DNA of 64,000 nt from Ypsolopha sequella (Eukaryota > Arthropoda > Insecta > Lepidoptera > Ypsolophidae). The translations under genes were made by a program, and so were the position numbers. The DNA lies in contig OW204005.1 in NCBI GenBank assembly GCA_934047225.1, positions 22,824,396 through 22,888,395 of the forward strand, written 5' to 3'. Positions 40,932 to 51,905 of the stretch are shown one piece after another. Position 1 is the first letter of the stretch; each line of letters opens with the position of its first letter. The notes beneath the pieces are model-generated. The model had not been told where the DNA came from. It was given only the letters and a program-made list of their open reading frames with translations, and made no database searches.

Positions 40932-41417
40932 GGTTTTTACCAACGCCAACGACCTTGAACTAAGTAACTTTGTAACCATTATATACGTTAACTATAGCAT
41001 TTTTCAACAAAAAAAAAAAAATAGTAATTTGCATGATACAAATAGTGATGTGGTTTTTCCTGAATTTCATTATAACATACAGAAGTGAAGCAAGAAAATT
41101 CAAAGTTTACCCTTATTTCTAGATTTTTTGTTCACTTGTAACAACATAACTGCTGCAGTTTTTATCGAAACAGTATGAAAATTTATAAACTTCTAGACAA
41201 AATAATATAAAATGATTTGGTTATCTCAGTTCTTGGAAATTTATTTTATTTTGGATAAAATAAATTAAAAACACACTATTTTCGCACTTGTCAGCCACAG
41301 CGACTGACGTAACAGCCATGTTGCAGTGCGAGCTGATAAGGACTTTATTTTAATATGCTTTTGTTCGAAATTTCAACCACCACGAATCGAGTTGCTAATT
41401 ATTCCGACGGAGCCACC
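40932..41417 (+). mobile_element. T3 element
   Basis: TTAA on both sides (40928-40931, 41418-41421). Ends GGTTTTTACC and GGAGCCACC. About 95% identical by eye to 24751-25237. Non-coding, 486 bp. Confidence 0.88.
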
Positions 41418-41421
41418 TTAA

Positions 41422-41886
41422 GGCCCTTACTATTGCCAAATGGGTACTATCTAAAGCCTACTCCTCGTTTATGGCCAAACCAAAAATAATGAAAAAATGT
41501 ATTTTGAATAATCAACTCTTAGACAACATATGCAACATTTTTCTTTTTCATACCACCAAAAATTCTACATGATTTTTTTTTTACTGAATGGTGTTTTTTG
41601 ACCTCAAATTCCCTACTGCTCCTGAGTGGCTTGGCCGATTGAATTCATCTATGCTTTGATAAATAGATAAACTTTATAGCTATAAACATAACATAAGATT
41701 ATTCAATCGAGTAATCACGTCCAAGAGAAAAGTATAATTTTCTCCTATTTCGCTCTATCAAGGACGCAGCGAGCGTCGTAACAGCCACTATGCATTGCGC
41801 GCTGATATGAACGTTATTTCAATGTCGTTTTCGTTGATATTTGTAGTGACAAATATCGAGCTGCTAATTTGGCGATGGTAATCGCC
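41422..41886. mobile_element. T4 element
   Basis: TTAA on both sides, the left one shared with T3. Inverted ends: GGCCCTTACTATTGCCAAAT and ATTTGGCGATGGTAATCGCC. The interior CACGTCCAAGAGAAAAGTAT and CGCTCTATCAAGGACGCAGC is found inverted at 60365-61197. 465 bp, non-coding. Confidence 0.82.
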
Positions 41887-41929
41887 TTAAGTCGCGCGTC
41901 TTCATGCTAGGCTACGGGTGGGTGTTATT

Positions 41930-42012
41930 TAATCGCCCGCCGACGCCCGCCCAGCGATCATTACAATTCTTTTGCACGAGTTGAATCTGTATATGCCATC
42001 CAGCTGTCAGGC
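41930..42012 (+). repeat. Fragment with CCGACGCCCGCCCAGCGATC
   Basis: Resembles 38556-38635 and part of M2; short dispersed fragment. Confidence 0.5.
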
Positions 42013-42507
42013 TGTCGTCATCCTGTATCCTGCTGGTTACATTAGTAAACAAAACTACAAAATCTGTTCATCATACTTTCATCAACTTTCTCAAAAAAAA
42101 ACATACTAAAATGCAAAAAAAGGTCTTGGCCGTACAAAATTGAAAAACCATTAAAAATTGTGCGAACGTAATAATTTTATTGGGGCGATTATGTTTATTT
42201 CTCAGTGGAATATGTGCTTTGATTTTACTTCTCTGTCTATTTACACCCGATACATCCCAACTCCCCAGGGAAATACGCCAGAGCTCCGCCAAGTTTAGGT
42301 AAACCTCTTGGTTTCCTTCTCGTCTGCGAGCTAATGATACTAGGACGACATGAAATTGCCTTTAGCTAGATTAGTTTAAAGTACACATAGACGAGGGAAT
42401 GTGGTTGAAGTGAAGCGCTAGTAGGTGGCTAAAGCCCTGGTAGGTATGAAAGGATGTCGTTTTGTAAGTTCAATGAGGTACTCGTATGAAGAGGGTATGC
42501 TGATTTA

Positions 42508-42946
42508 GAGGCTATGCGAATTTTATTTTTGTCACTGTCAATCCAAGCGAAAAATCGCGCAGTGCCGGAGGGGCGGATTCAGGGCAAAAGGGAAAAAGGT
42601 TGGTTTTATATTTCTATTAAAAAACTAACATAGCTAGCAAAATTTCAAATACTAACTAACATAGCTAGCAAAATTTTATATCTCTGGATATTGTTGAAAC
42701 ACACCTAATAAAATATGTTTGAGTTCTGTATATGGTTCCTATTCGTCAAACGAGGAGAAAAAGTGTGTTTGAAGACCTCATTTCAACAATTATTTCTATC
42801 GAGGAAAATTTATCCAAACATGTTTTCCAATTTCAAAACCCTTGATTATATAGTCAAAATGCATATACCAGAAATTTATCAAAATTTTCCGTGTATTTCA
42901 TTAAATACACAGAAAAGAAACACCCGTATTTTTTTCGCATATCGCC
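42508..42946. mobile_element. T2-related element
   Basis: Right end TCGCATATCGCC followed by TTAA (42947-42950). The left end is decayed (TTTAGAGGCTATGCG). Interior GAGGAAAATTTATCCAAACA and AAAAGGTTGGTTTTATATTT. The 99-aa frame is spurious. Confidence 0.6.
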
Positions 42947-42950
42947 TTAA

Positions 42951-43174
42951 AAAACAATTTCAAGATAATAATTTTTTGACTATATTTAATTGTTTCTCCA
43001 GCAAACTATTTTAAGATTATGTAGGTATATTTGAATAATTTAATTGATTTAATAAATAAATTAAAAATTAAAACTATTGAATATCTCTGTTTTTGATCGG
43101 TGCCCCTGTGTAAAAAAAAACTATGTATACAATTTTTTCTAGAGTTGTCGTAGAGGGGTTTCTCAATCACTACA
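42951..43174. other. No gene recognised
   Basis: AT-rich gap. Confidence 0.3.
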
Positions 43175-43719
43175 GTAGAGCCATTGAGTGATGGCGCCTA
43201 TGACGTTTAAATGCCTACAAAGTATCGTAATTATTTATAAGTAAGTGTGAATTAAAAAAATTTAATATTTCATTGTTGATAGTGATGTACTACTTGTTTC
43301 GGTTATTATTTTTCGATTTGAATGTTGCTTTATTGTGCAATAGAATTCGTATAGAAACAAAGATTTTTTTTAACGTTTCTAGTTTTTTATAGGTCGTGTT
43401 TAAGGTCGCCAAGTTACGCAATAATATTTAATGAAAAACAAAACAATGACGAAGTTAAACTAAACGAAAATAGATGATAGTAAAATACTTTTTTCGATTT
43501 AGATATTTAAACATCTCTTGGGGGCCCCGGAGCACTACACCGCATAGCCCTCCGATAACTACGCCACTGGTTTTGGCACATTTTCCTTTTGTATCATTAT
43601 GTTGAATGTTGAATGAATGTTGAGTAAACTCACACTTGATTTTTATTTTTAACCGAAATTTTAAATGTACCTCATCACTAAATGCAGCCGTCATAAGTGC
43701 CATCACTCAGTGGCTCTAC
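43175..43719. mobile_element. MITE-like element with about 30-bp inverted ends
   Basis: Left GTAGAGCCATTGAGTGATGG then CGCCTATGACG; right CGTCATAAGTGCCATCACTC then AGTGGCTCTAC. 545 bp between the outermost bases. The target duplication is unclear. Non-coding. Confidence 0.75.
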
Positions 43720-44486
43720 TTTATGTAGAGTGCGAATTTGAGTTTTGGCATTTAAAATTACGCGTACATATTACATTGGCAGTTAACTAAACGAATACTT
43801 AGAAGAAAAAAAAATGTATAACAATTTACAAAGGAGGTTCAGTTCGATTCAAAGAAAAAAAAATTTGATTAAATTATTGCGTCTGGTATCATTTGATTAT
43901 GGATTTAAAAATGGTTTTATTATAAATTTTGGTTTTGGTTAAATATACTCACGTATTAATTGCTTTGATAAGCTTTTTATTTTTTATTGTATACAATGTT
44001 ATATCATATTATGTGCTTATAAATATATTTATAGATTATTATTAATCGGTCGAATAAAAATATAACAAGCGACTTCATGTGTCCGAAATAACAAAGCGTG
44101 CGACTAAAAATATTGAGTGGGCGAATTTAAAGTATGAAATAGAAAATACTTCACCAAAAGTCAAAATTAAGGTGCAACGGCGAGCGAAGACAGGAGGAGC
44201 GTGTTAGGTTTACATGTACGATAAAATAAGGAGCCGAGCGAAGCGGAGCGGAGCGTGGCGTCTTAAATTGTCACTAAAATAGAAAATTGTTCGCCTGAGA
44301 ATTACTCAACTCAACTCAAATTTGTATTTCATGCCACCGTTTTCAACAATTTTATTCGCCCAGTCTTGCGCCCACGTAGTATTTTAGTACGCCTTATTCA
44401 GTACTTTTGACACCTTAAATTTGTATTTAATATTCGCTCGTTTAAGTACTATTCTACCTATATCTATTGATAATTTTAAATATACA
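43720..44486. other. No gene; GAGCG-rich patch
   Basis: GAGCGAAGCGGAGCGGAGCG near 44230 recurs inverted near 57190, both next to TAACAC..CTTCGCT-like sequence; a small dispersed repeat. The rest is AT-rich. Confidence 0.4.
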
Positions 44487-44841
44487 TCCATCCATCAGCT
44501 TAGTTCGTTCACTGCTGGACATAAGCCTTTCCAGGACTTTGCCACCTCCGGCGGTCATCCTGGAAGAATTGCCCATACTCACACACGCTGGGCAGGCGGG
44601 TTGGTTAGCGCGGTGCCGGAACCCTCGCACAAGTAACGTCGCTGCCCGTCACCAGTCTATTCCATATAAGGTCCGGCTATTAGGAATGGATATACCGCCT
44701 TCCATCGGTCCCAGGCATGGTGGGCCTCCTGGTTTTATTTCTGTGAGCTGTCCTCTTACTCTCTCCCGAATTACTTCGAGGGGGTCTCCAAGTAAGATGG
44801 TGGTACCTCCACAGTCGAGCCCGGCATCAGCTCTACCACCT
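44487..44841 (-). repeat. R-SINE, full length
   Basis: All blocks from CATCCATCAGCTTAGTTCGT to CATCAGCTCTACCACC. TATACAT occurs on both sides, a probable 7-bp target duplication. The 128-aa frame here is a by-product of the repeat. Confidence 0.92.
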
Positions 44842-45084
44842 ATACATAAGTAAAAGAATATTAAATCTCGAAATATATTTCGGACCTAAGTGAATCGTCG
44901 TCAGTCTAGTACATAGAGTATTCTCTATGGTCTAGTAATACAAAATGACAGTTAATTAAAGAGCTCCACTCACTCTTGGCTGGTTTTTATTTTTCATTTT
45001 ACAGGCAAAATACCAAAAGTACTGAACAAAAACTACAAGCTTTCGCTTTAATTATTTATTCCATTGACCCAAAACAGCAACTAC

Positions 45085-45161
45085 AGATCGTTCACCATAA
45101 GAGTCCTCTGGCTAAGTACTGGCCATGTACTAATCAGGGGACTTCTTATGGTGAACGATCT
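45085..45161. repeat. 77-nt hairpin of pre-miRNA size
   Basis: AGATCGTTCACCATAAGAGT pairs with ACTTCTTATGGTGAACGATC plus T. The stem is about 25 bp with one bulge, the loop about 25 nt. Single copy in the window. It could be a microRNA-like hairpin or a minimal foldback transposon. Confidence 0.7.
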
Positions 45162-45956
45162 ATTCAACTATTATCTAGTAGTTTCCAACTCAACTGGAGA
45201 CCATCTAAATAAATAAATACTATTTCATAACATTCCTAAACGTGAACTCGTCATAAGGCTCCGAATCTCTCTTAGCGGAACAACCGAAAACGATTAAGTC
45301 CAAAAAACATCACAAGTCCACCCAAAACATAAAGAAAATTCAACTTTCAATGTAAAAGAAAGAGAACGTTTTTGCATTGCAAATCGCTCTCACTTTCGAC
45401 TATTGTCGTGTGAAAACTTTAATGCGATATAGTTCCAAATAACAAAAACTTAACACCCTAAAATCAACCCTAAATTTGTAGAAGTACAGTTCAAATTCAT
45501 TTATACAACCGTTTTTAAGTAAGGCTAAGTCACAGTGCAAAGTTTGCCCTACTGAATGAAAAGTGAAAGTATGGTACCCACTGACGTCTAAGGCGCGGGC
45601 GGTGCGGGGCAGAGTGCGGGGAGAGGTGCGCAGGATTCGTTTTGCATGCAAAATGCGGATTTTGGACGATTCATGATCCATGGCACGTTTGATCGCTTGT
45701 CATCATAATTCGAGAGGGCAGATGAAAGTCAAAAGTCGAGATAAGGGGAATTGGGGTTTGGTCTTGAATGACTATGATTTTTTGGTCTTAGTAGATTTGA
45801 TGATAGCGGATTAATAAGCATGCCCAAATTATCCTGGTTAAGTTATGTCTGTGTTCCTTATGTCCTGTCCACATTACTGTAACTACATAGACTAACTTTA
45901 CCAACATAATCATTATGAAGTTTTCATTTTGTTTTCATGTCTTGTCCTACTTATTA
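45162..45956. other. No gene; GC-rich islet at 45590-45640
   Basis: GGCGCGGGCGGTGCGGGGCA and GAGTGCGGGGAGAGGTGCGC stand out against AT-rich flanks; a TTTTGCATGCAAAATGC palindrome follows. Minus-strand frame of 93 aa without domain. Confidence 0.4.
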
Positions 45957-46140
45957 AATGAATGAATGAATGAATTGAATGAATGAATGAATGAATGAAT
46001 GAATCGACACTTTATTGTACACAAAAGACATATAAAAGAAAACAGAGTATTGAAAACATAATTTTGTACAAAGACGGACTTATCACTTAAAGCGATTTCT
46101 TCCAGCCAACCTTTGGGTGGTGAAGAAATAGTCACTAGAA
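45957..46140 (-). repeat. LINE 3' end with (GAAT)n tail
   Basis: (GAAT)n at 45957-46005, then CGACACTTTATTGTACACAA, ACGGACTTATCACTTAAAGC and TCCAGCCAACCTTTGGGTGG. The minus-strand LINE 3' UTR with its tail; a relative is at 16250-16420. Confidence 0.65.
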
Positions 46141-46466
46141 AAGTAATTCTAATATCTAAAAAAGTATTATACAGTTATACAGTTCCAAATAACATAGAAT
46201 TGTGCCAAATTTGATATTTATATTTCAATGGAAATGTTTTTTTCATGGCTACAGCGGATATTGGCTTGTTTTTAAGTTATTTATGGTCAATACTATGTTT
46301 TAGTAAACACATATTCGTCATTATTTGTATTGTAATCCAATGCGATTCAAAAATATATAAAGTTTTTGAGTGTTTCATGACGAGTCACGGATTTGCGTCA
46401 ATTTTCACTTTTTATTATGACCTAAAAATTTTGACCTTGAACATGTGTCATATTTTTTTTGGTCTC
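46141..46466. other. No gene recognised
   Basis: A hydrophobic 101-codon frame runs through this stretch into T1; no domain. Confidence 0.35.
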
Positions 46467-46470
46467 TTAA

Positions 46471-47399
46471 GAGGATGGCTTACCCTAGTAACTTTTTTAT
46501 TTCCCGTCCAGCACAATAAGTCCAATGGCAAAGACCTTATTTGCTTTTGATAAAGGCGATTATAATATATGTTGGCTCATTGGCCTCTTTTTCTTGGACG
46601 CGTAATACTAATGATCTCGCAGCGGAACAACAAATTTGTGTGTTTTTAGCTAATACTGATATATTTTGTAGGGATTATTGGATTTAACTAGACTCGCTTT
46701 ACATTTCAATTGCCTATTTAAGAAAAAAAACAAGTTAATCTCTTAAGGGCGCACCGACCGTTTGCCTTTATCTCTATCTTTTTCTTTGTGTGTGAAGAGT
46801 AAAGAAAATAAAGAAACGTTTGCATTTTTTCCATGTTTTTTGTTTGTTATTTTTATCATATTGTTTTTCAATAAAAAACTATCGTGTAGGAACGCTCCAG
46901 TTATCTATGACCTTTATTTTAGTAAATGTATCATCATATTAAATTACTTATTTATATAAAAAGTAGGGAAAAAGAGGAAAAAGTTACTCGAAATGAGGTA
47001 ACTTTGCGAATTTATTCTATCGAGCCAACTTTATCAAATCGTGTTTCCATTGTGTATACTGTCTAGTATATATATATGTATATATCCAATAATACCAATA
47101 TATTTCCCTAGATTTTAATTTAATTGTTTACTACTTCAAACAAGGGTTATAAAAACGTGTTTGTGTGTATAAAAAGATCGGTGCGCTCTTAACCATGTTC
47201 TGAAAGAAAAAAAAAAAGGGTAGAAAACATTTTTTTTGACTAAATTAGAAATCTCAAGACATTGTTTATAAGTAGAATCCCTACATAAGAGATCAATAAA
47301 TTAAACATATTTTTTTTTTCAATACAAGGAGAGTCCGAATTTCTTCAAACGAATCCTCGAAAGTCTGGCGTTGTTCATGCTCTAGGGTCATGTACAGTC
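46471..47399 (+). mobile_element. T1 element with nested TTAA insertion
   Basis: TTAA at 46467-46470 and 47400-47403. Starts GAGGATGGCTTACCC and ends GGGTCATGTACAGTC. Removing 46747-47188 and one TTAA leaves about 483 bp, the size of the other T1 copies. Contiguous T1 sequence reads GTTAATCTCTTAA / CCATGTTCTGAAAG across the junction. Confidence 0.9.
46747..47188. mobile_element. T2-related TTAA element inside T1
   Basis: Ends GGGCGCACCGACC and GATCGGTGCGCTC, inverted at 11 of 13 positions. TTAA on each side (46743-46746 and 47189-47192). The uninterrupted T1 copies show a single TTAA there. The interior has TATTCTATCGAGCCAACTTT and CAAATCGTGTTTCC, like T2. 442 bp. Confidence 0.93.
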
Positions 47400-47728
47400 T
47401 TAAGAGGAAAACGGAGATGGGCTACTTGAGAGAGTGGTCACCGAAAACCGGGTGATTCACAAACATCCGTTCCGCCATTTTTAAATGCTAAATTTCGCGG
47501 ACATGCGGGCGGGTACTGTGTGTGGGCCATTCTTGAGTTTCATGCTCTCTGTAATGTAATGTATGACTTTGGAATGTAGTTCCACAACGAACTAGTTTTT
47601 AGGGTTCCTTAAAAACGAATTTAAACAGAACTTGTGCTCATCGTCTGGCCGCAGCATGAGATGCCCAATAAACGCTGGATGTAGCTTAAACTTGGGGATA
47701 GGGACCCCGGGAAAATATTTGAAGATCA
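47400..47728. other. No gene recognised
   Basis: Ordinary sequence; the segment just before the tRNA-like block may belong to the same SINE. Confidence 0.35.
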
Positions 47729-47798
47729 CATGTAGCTCAGAAGTAGAACGCTGGCGTCTCAATCTTGAGACCCAGGTTCGATCCCCGGTCGGGCATGC
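47729..47798 (+). repeat. tRNA-like SINE head or tRNA pseudogene
   Basis: TGTAGCTCAGAAGTAGAACG (A-box region) and CCCAGGTTCGATCCCCGG (B-box and T-arm), with a GTCTC/GAGAC stem in the anticodon position around AATCTT. No acceptor stem, so not a working tRNA. Confidence 0.65.
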
Positions 47799-47834
47799 AC
47801 AAAGGAGTTTTTCGGAATTTATGTGCATAATATA

Positions 47835-47993
47835 GCCGATTCTGAAGGCTTTAATTTTAGTTTTAGTGCTACCAAAACTAAATTTTCTTCATCGCAAAAA
47901 AAACCTCAAGTGTTAGACTTAGAAGCTAAATTACTTTGGAAAAATTTAAGTTTTGACAGGACTAAAACTAAAATTAAAGCCTTCAGAATCTGC
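47835..47993. mobile_element. M1 MITE
   Basis: GCCGATTCTGAAGGCTTTAA to AAAGCCTTCAGAATCTGC, 159 bp, identical in length to the copies at 9843 and 15239. A good consensus copy. Confidence 0.88.
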
Positions 47994-48022
47994 TTTAGTG
48001 TTTGTATTAGTATTGTACTTGC

Positions 48023-48246
48023 TGAACGGTAGACGAAAACATCATAAGGAAACCTGCATGCCCTAAAAAAGCGTCTATTTGTGCCCGAAAAACGGCGATC
48101 GGGCTCACCACTCATCACGTTTGGACGTAATAATCGTCGGTGAAACGCGGGTGTACCGAGTTTCGACTGTGACTTGCATTTCACAGTTCACACTCGGAAC
48201 ACCTCTGATATCCCCTCGGGGATTTATGTCGTGACGGTATATTTAT
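48023..48246 (+). repeat. S2 repeat, near complete
   Basis: CTGAACGGTAGACGAAAACA, AAACCTGCATGCCC, ACGTAATAATCGTCGGTGAA, CACACTCGGAACACC and GGGATTTATGTCGTGACGGT. Reference copy for S2. Non-coding; the 92-aa minus frame is spurious. Confidence 0.85.
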
Positions 48247-48566
48247 ATGTTTATTTCGAGTTTCCGATAAAGCGTATTACTAAATACTTAGGTCTAAATT
48301 ATTTGTGTATACTCCCTATGAATTATTATCTCATACTCTAGCAATTAACATGAAAAATCTTCCACAAAACTTAGATAAATATGACGGTTAATTAACTTTT
48401 CATTAGATTAGTAAAGACAGATTTTCCGGGATAAAAAAAACTATATCATTCTAGGTTGCATAGATGATTTAATTATTGCATAATCATTTTATCGATATGA
48501 ATCTCAGTTTTCTTTTTTAATTTTTTGTATTACTTACCTACTGATCTAATTTTCATTAACCAGGTA
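48247..48566. other. No gene recognised
   Basis: AT-rich. Confidence 0.3.
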
Positions 48567-49015
48567 ATAGAGCTGATGCCGGGCTCGACTGTGGAGGTAC
48601 AGTGGAGACCACATCAAGCTATACACTTGCAGTACGACATTAGCCCCTACAGAGAAGAATATAAGATAGGTACAAAGTCCAATGTGTCTTACTTGATGCG
48701 GTCTCCACTGTACCACCATCTTACTTGGAGACCCCTCGAAGTCATTCGGGGAAGAGTAAGAGGACAGCTCACAGGCAAAAACCAGGAAGCCTTGGACCGA
48801 TGGATGGCAGTATATCCATCCTTAATAGCCGGACCTTATATTGAACAGACTGGTGACGGGCAGAGGCGTCACTGGTGCGAGGGTTCCGGCACCGCGCTCA
48901 CCAACCTGCCTGCTCAGCGTGTGTGAATATGGGCAATTCTTCCAGGATGACCGCCGGGAGTGGCAATGTCCTGGAAAGGCTTATGTCCAGCAGTGGACGA
49001 ACTAGGCTGATGTAT
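48567..49015 (+). repeat. R-SINE interrupted by a 111-bp MITE
   Basis: Head GAGCTGATGCCGGGCTCGAC, tail GTCCAGCAGTGGACGAACTA then GGCTGATG. The head is split at a TA by the insertion at 48600-48710. The 133-aa frame is not a gene. Confidence 0.92.
48600..48710. mobile_element. TA-flanked 111-bp MITE inside R-SINE
   Basis: CAGTGGAGACCACATCAAG and inverted CTTGATGCGGTCTCCACTG ends, about 28 bp in all with the neighbouring bases. TA at 48598-48599 and 48711-48712. Uninterrupted R-SINE copies read GGAGGTACCACCATC at this point, so the site is TA duplicated. Tc1/mariner-type target (inference). Confidence 0.93.
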
Positions 49016-49562
49016 GAACTTTTCCTGGGTCTTCTCCTTCCTCTCTTTCCTTAAGTACTACTAACTAAATAGTGTATTTATTCCACTGATGACATGACAT
49101 TGCAGAATGGCGCAGCACCGTCCAGGATGCAAGTGTTTCCTCTTGTTTTTATCCTCACTTTCTTCAAAAACATCAAAACAAGATGAGTCCGATCCTGTTT
49201 CCGTCTGTACGTGTTGTTATACACGTTGGAACTTGTTCCACGTTTTCAGGTCAACACGTTTTTATCCAAGAATGACGTAGTTGAATATGCATCATCTTAC
49301 TAGAATGAGTTCTGAAAATTTAATTCAGTTTATATTGTATATGTATATAAAAACACTTATTAAAATAATAGTTTCCAGATATATTTCGACATATAGTCGG
49401 CTTCAGTGGAATTTGATACAATTTATATATTATTTTAAAATGTCATAAAATGAAGTGAATGATTGACAGACAAATGAGAGACAAAAGAAAAAAAAATTTT
49501 ATCATGAAAAATAAAAAGTATATATATATAAATAAACAAATATAAAAATTAATAATCAATCA
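49016..49562. other. No gene; AT-rich
   Basis: An ATATATTTCGACATATAGTC block near 49380 resembles 19072 and 44868. A TACACGTTGGAACTTGTTCC stretch near 49220 contains short inverted pieces. Confidence 0.35.
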
Positions 49563-49652
49563 ATAACAAAGATAAATAATCATCCACCCATCTCCACACT
49601 CCAATTCAAAAACCTACCCACTCAACACATCATAATATACATTATATATATA

Positions 49653-49687
<35 letters not shown>

Positions 49688-49765
49688 ACATTATAATGTG
49701 CTAAGTAGGCAGGTCTCTAAATTTAAGTGTGGAGATGGGTAGATGATCACTTATCTTTGTCTGTT
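49563..49765. repeat. Foldback centred on an (AT)n tract
   Basis: AACAAAGATAAATAATCATC and CACCCATCTCCACACT at the left mirror AGTGTGGAGATGGGTAGATG and ATCACTTATCTTTGTC at the right. The centre is an AT dinucleotide run of about 45 bp. Confidence 0.85.
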
Positions 49766-50045
49766 AAGACCCGGACCGTAATGGGCACCAAGCGACCAAA
49801 TATAGGACTCCTCCCATGTCCTGAGTTGGATGTCTGTGAGTGGTGGTGAAAAAGATTTAATGATTTGTGTTGATAAATTTTATGATTGATGTGATACCTT
49901 AAACATATATATACATATACTCACGCCTGTCTCCTAGAGGAGCAGGTAGAGACTACAGATTTGCATCTGCTACAATCAATCTAGTCATACAAGCTCTTAT
50001 ATTCCTGGTATTTTTGACTTCGCCCTTCTGAAGTATGTCGCCAAT

Positions 50046-50840
50046 TTGCTCGGCATACGTCCTTCTAGGGCTGCCCGTTCGAGCTTTTCCTTCCACTTGT
50101 GCACCATAAATTTCTGTCGTCACTCTTCTTTCATTCGTTCTCTACATTCTAAGTCACTACATCTTCTTTCAGGCCGTAACGATCCTATATGCAAAGACTT
50201 CAAAAGTAAAGATAAGCCCTTACCGTACTATGACAGCACCAAAATGTTTCCACCTTTAAACGGGTGACACTCACACGTTTGGAATCAGTGCTCATCTGAA
50301 CACAGTGATAGTTGGACGCCTTAAGTGCACTTAAAATTAATCATTTTAACAACTTTAGTAGTCTGAACAGTTTGCTGACCGTACGTAGACAGATTGCGCA
50401 CTCATATGTGTGCGCGCGTCGGCATTAGGTTAACGCACGCATTCAAAAACAATGCAATAGGTTTAAGGTGCCAGGGCTCATCTAAACTTTTGAAATCTTT
50501 GTCAATAAGTACATCTTCTTTCAGACCGCTACTATCCTGTATGTCGATATTTTTCACTCTATGATTCAATGTCAAACCCCACATACTACGTAAGGAACGC
50601 ATTTTTACTGCATTGGCATGCTCATCTTGCGATATGCAACAATTTACTACCATACATAAGTGTAGGAGTGAATACTTCATTACGAACTGCCAATCGTGCC
50701 TTTGCAGTCACACTCTGGCTGCCCATAAGGAATGGCAGGGCTCCGTTTATTTTATTTCCCACATTTACTCTTATTTCAATGTCACCATTACTAATGCGTT
50801 ATTGGAGGTTTATGTGTATAGAATTTGGGTACTTACCACT
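50046..50840 (-). pseudogene. LINE ORF2 remnant (C-terminal third)
   Basis: Minus-strand pieces in order: ARLAVRNEVFTPTLMYGSKL (about 50700-50640), NAVKMRSLRSMWGLTLNHRV (about 50600-50540), GLKEDV, and near 50120-50000 SPRRTYAEQIGDILQKGEVK with NIRACMTRL. The LIPTLMYG..., MRSLR.M.G and TRN.RACMTRLM series is the post-palm region of insect non-LTR reverse transcriptases (family knowledge). Several frameshifts, stops and a deletion of the GH.ERM part make it dead. The 3' trace GATGCAAATCTGTAGTCTCT lies below 50000. Confidence 0.75.
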
Positions 50841-50960
50841 TGGTGAACGGAAGCAAAACACTGAGAAGTAAACCTGCATGCCCCAAAAAGGGTTCATTTT
50901 ATTTACGTCCAAAGTACGTTGGGACGTAAAATCGTCGGTAAAAAGAGGCTCTGAAACCCT
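50841..50960 (+). repeat. S2 repeat fragment
   Basis: GGTGAACGGAAGCAAAACAC, AAACCTGCATGCCCCAAAAA and ACGTAAAATCGTCGGTAAAA. Confidence 0.7.
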
Positions 50961-51782
50961 CTCAATGATATATCACGTAAAAATTTGTTTTAAGAGCTTT
51001 GTCTATGCCTCGTTCTCGGCAAGATCACGTGCCATTTTCAATTAAAAATCGGATCCAAACCAAAGTCGGTTAGCAGACCTTTCCCTCCATAACCTACCGG
51101 CACAAAAAGCCATAATGGGGGTTACATAACATCGCAAAACCCGAAACGCGAACATAGCCGACTGGCAGCGCTTGCGCAACAGAGAAAGGTTGCATAAGAG
51201 CTGCTCGGAGAAGGGGACGAGATGAGCTTGCGCCATACCAGAGAGTAGGTAGAGGAGACACGACAGGCTCTTGCGCTTTGTCTATGGTCGCCCATTAAGG
51301 CTGGAACAATCGTCAATGCCCTTGAGCATTGTCCTCTAAGCAACAACTTTTAAGAAAGGTGAAAAAGAACGGGAATTCGCTGGCCGCGCAAATGCCTTAG
51401 GCGGTAAAAACGCGACAGAGTCGACAAATTATGATAAAAATATGCTAATCACCACGTACGTATAAATAAACAAATTAATACTTTGTTAAAAATTGACGTT
51501 TGTAAAAAATAATGAGATCTTTTTTTGTTTGAAGGATTAATTTCAAAGGCTCGGAGAGAAATTAGTTAACAAAATGATATTAGGTAGATAAAGATATATA
51601 TATATTTTTTTATAGTCATTATATAGAATATTTTACCTTTTATAAACTTGCAATCCTTAATGTATATATTATTAATTACATAAATTGCAATTTATTACTC
51701 AACAAATCAAATATATAACAAAAAATAATAAAATTAATACCTAAAATTAAAACTTAATAATATTATAAATTAAACTAAATAA
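50961..51782. other. No gene recognised
   Basis: 51030-51360 has near-balanced composition and two short minus frames without a known domain; possibly an old retroelement. 51450-51780 is extremely AT-rich. Confidence 0.35.
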
Positions 51783-51905
51783 AAAATTCTATCAAGGTCG
51801 CTGCCGTCGTGCGGGAGAGTACCTAGCAGGCTGGCAGCGTTACCTCGTTGTATGGCCAGACTGATTCTCTGGCCGAGGTAAGTCCCAGCCCGAGAGTCCC
51901 CGGAG
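51783..51905. other. Unexplained GC-rich islet
   Basis: AGGTCGCTGCCGTCGTGCGG, CTGGCAGCGTTACCTCGTTG and CCCGAGAGTCCCCGGAGG between AT-rich flanks. No ORF, no relative in the window. Confidence 0.4.
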
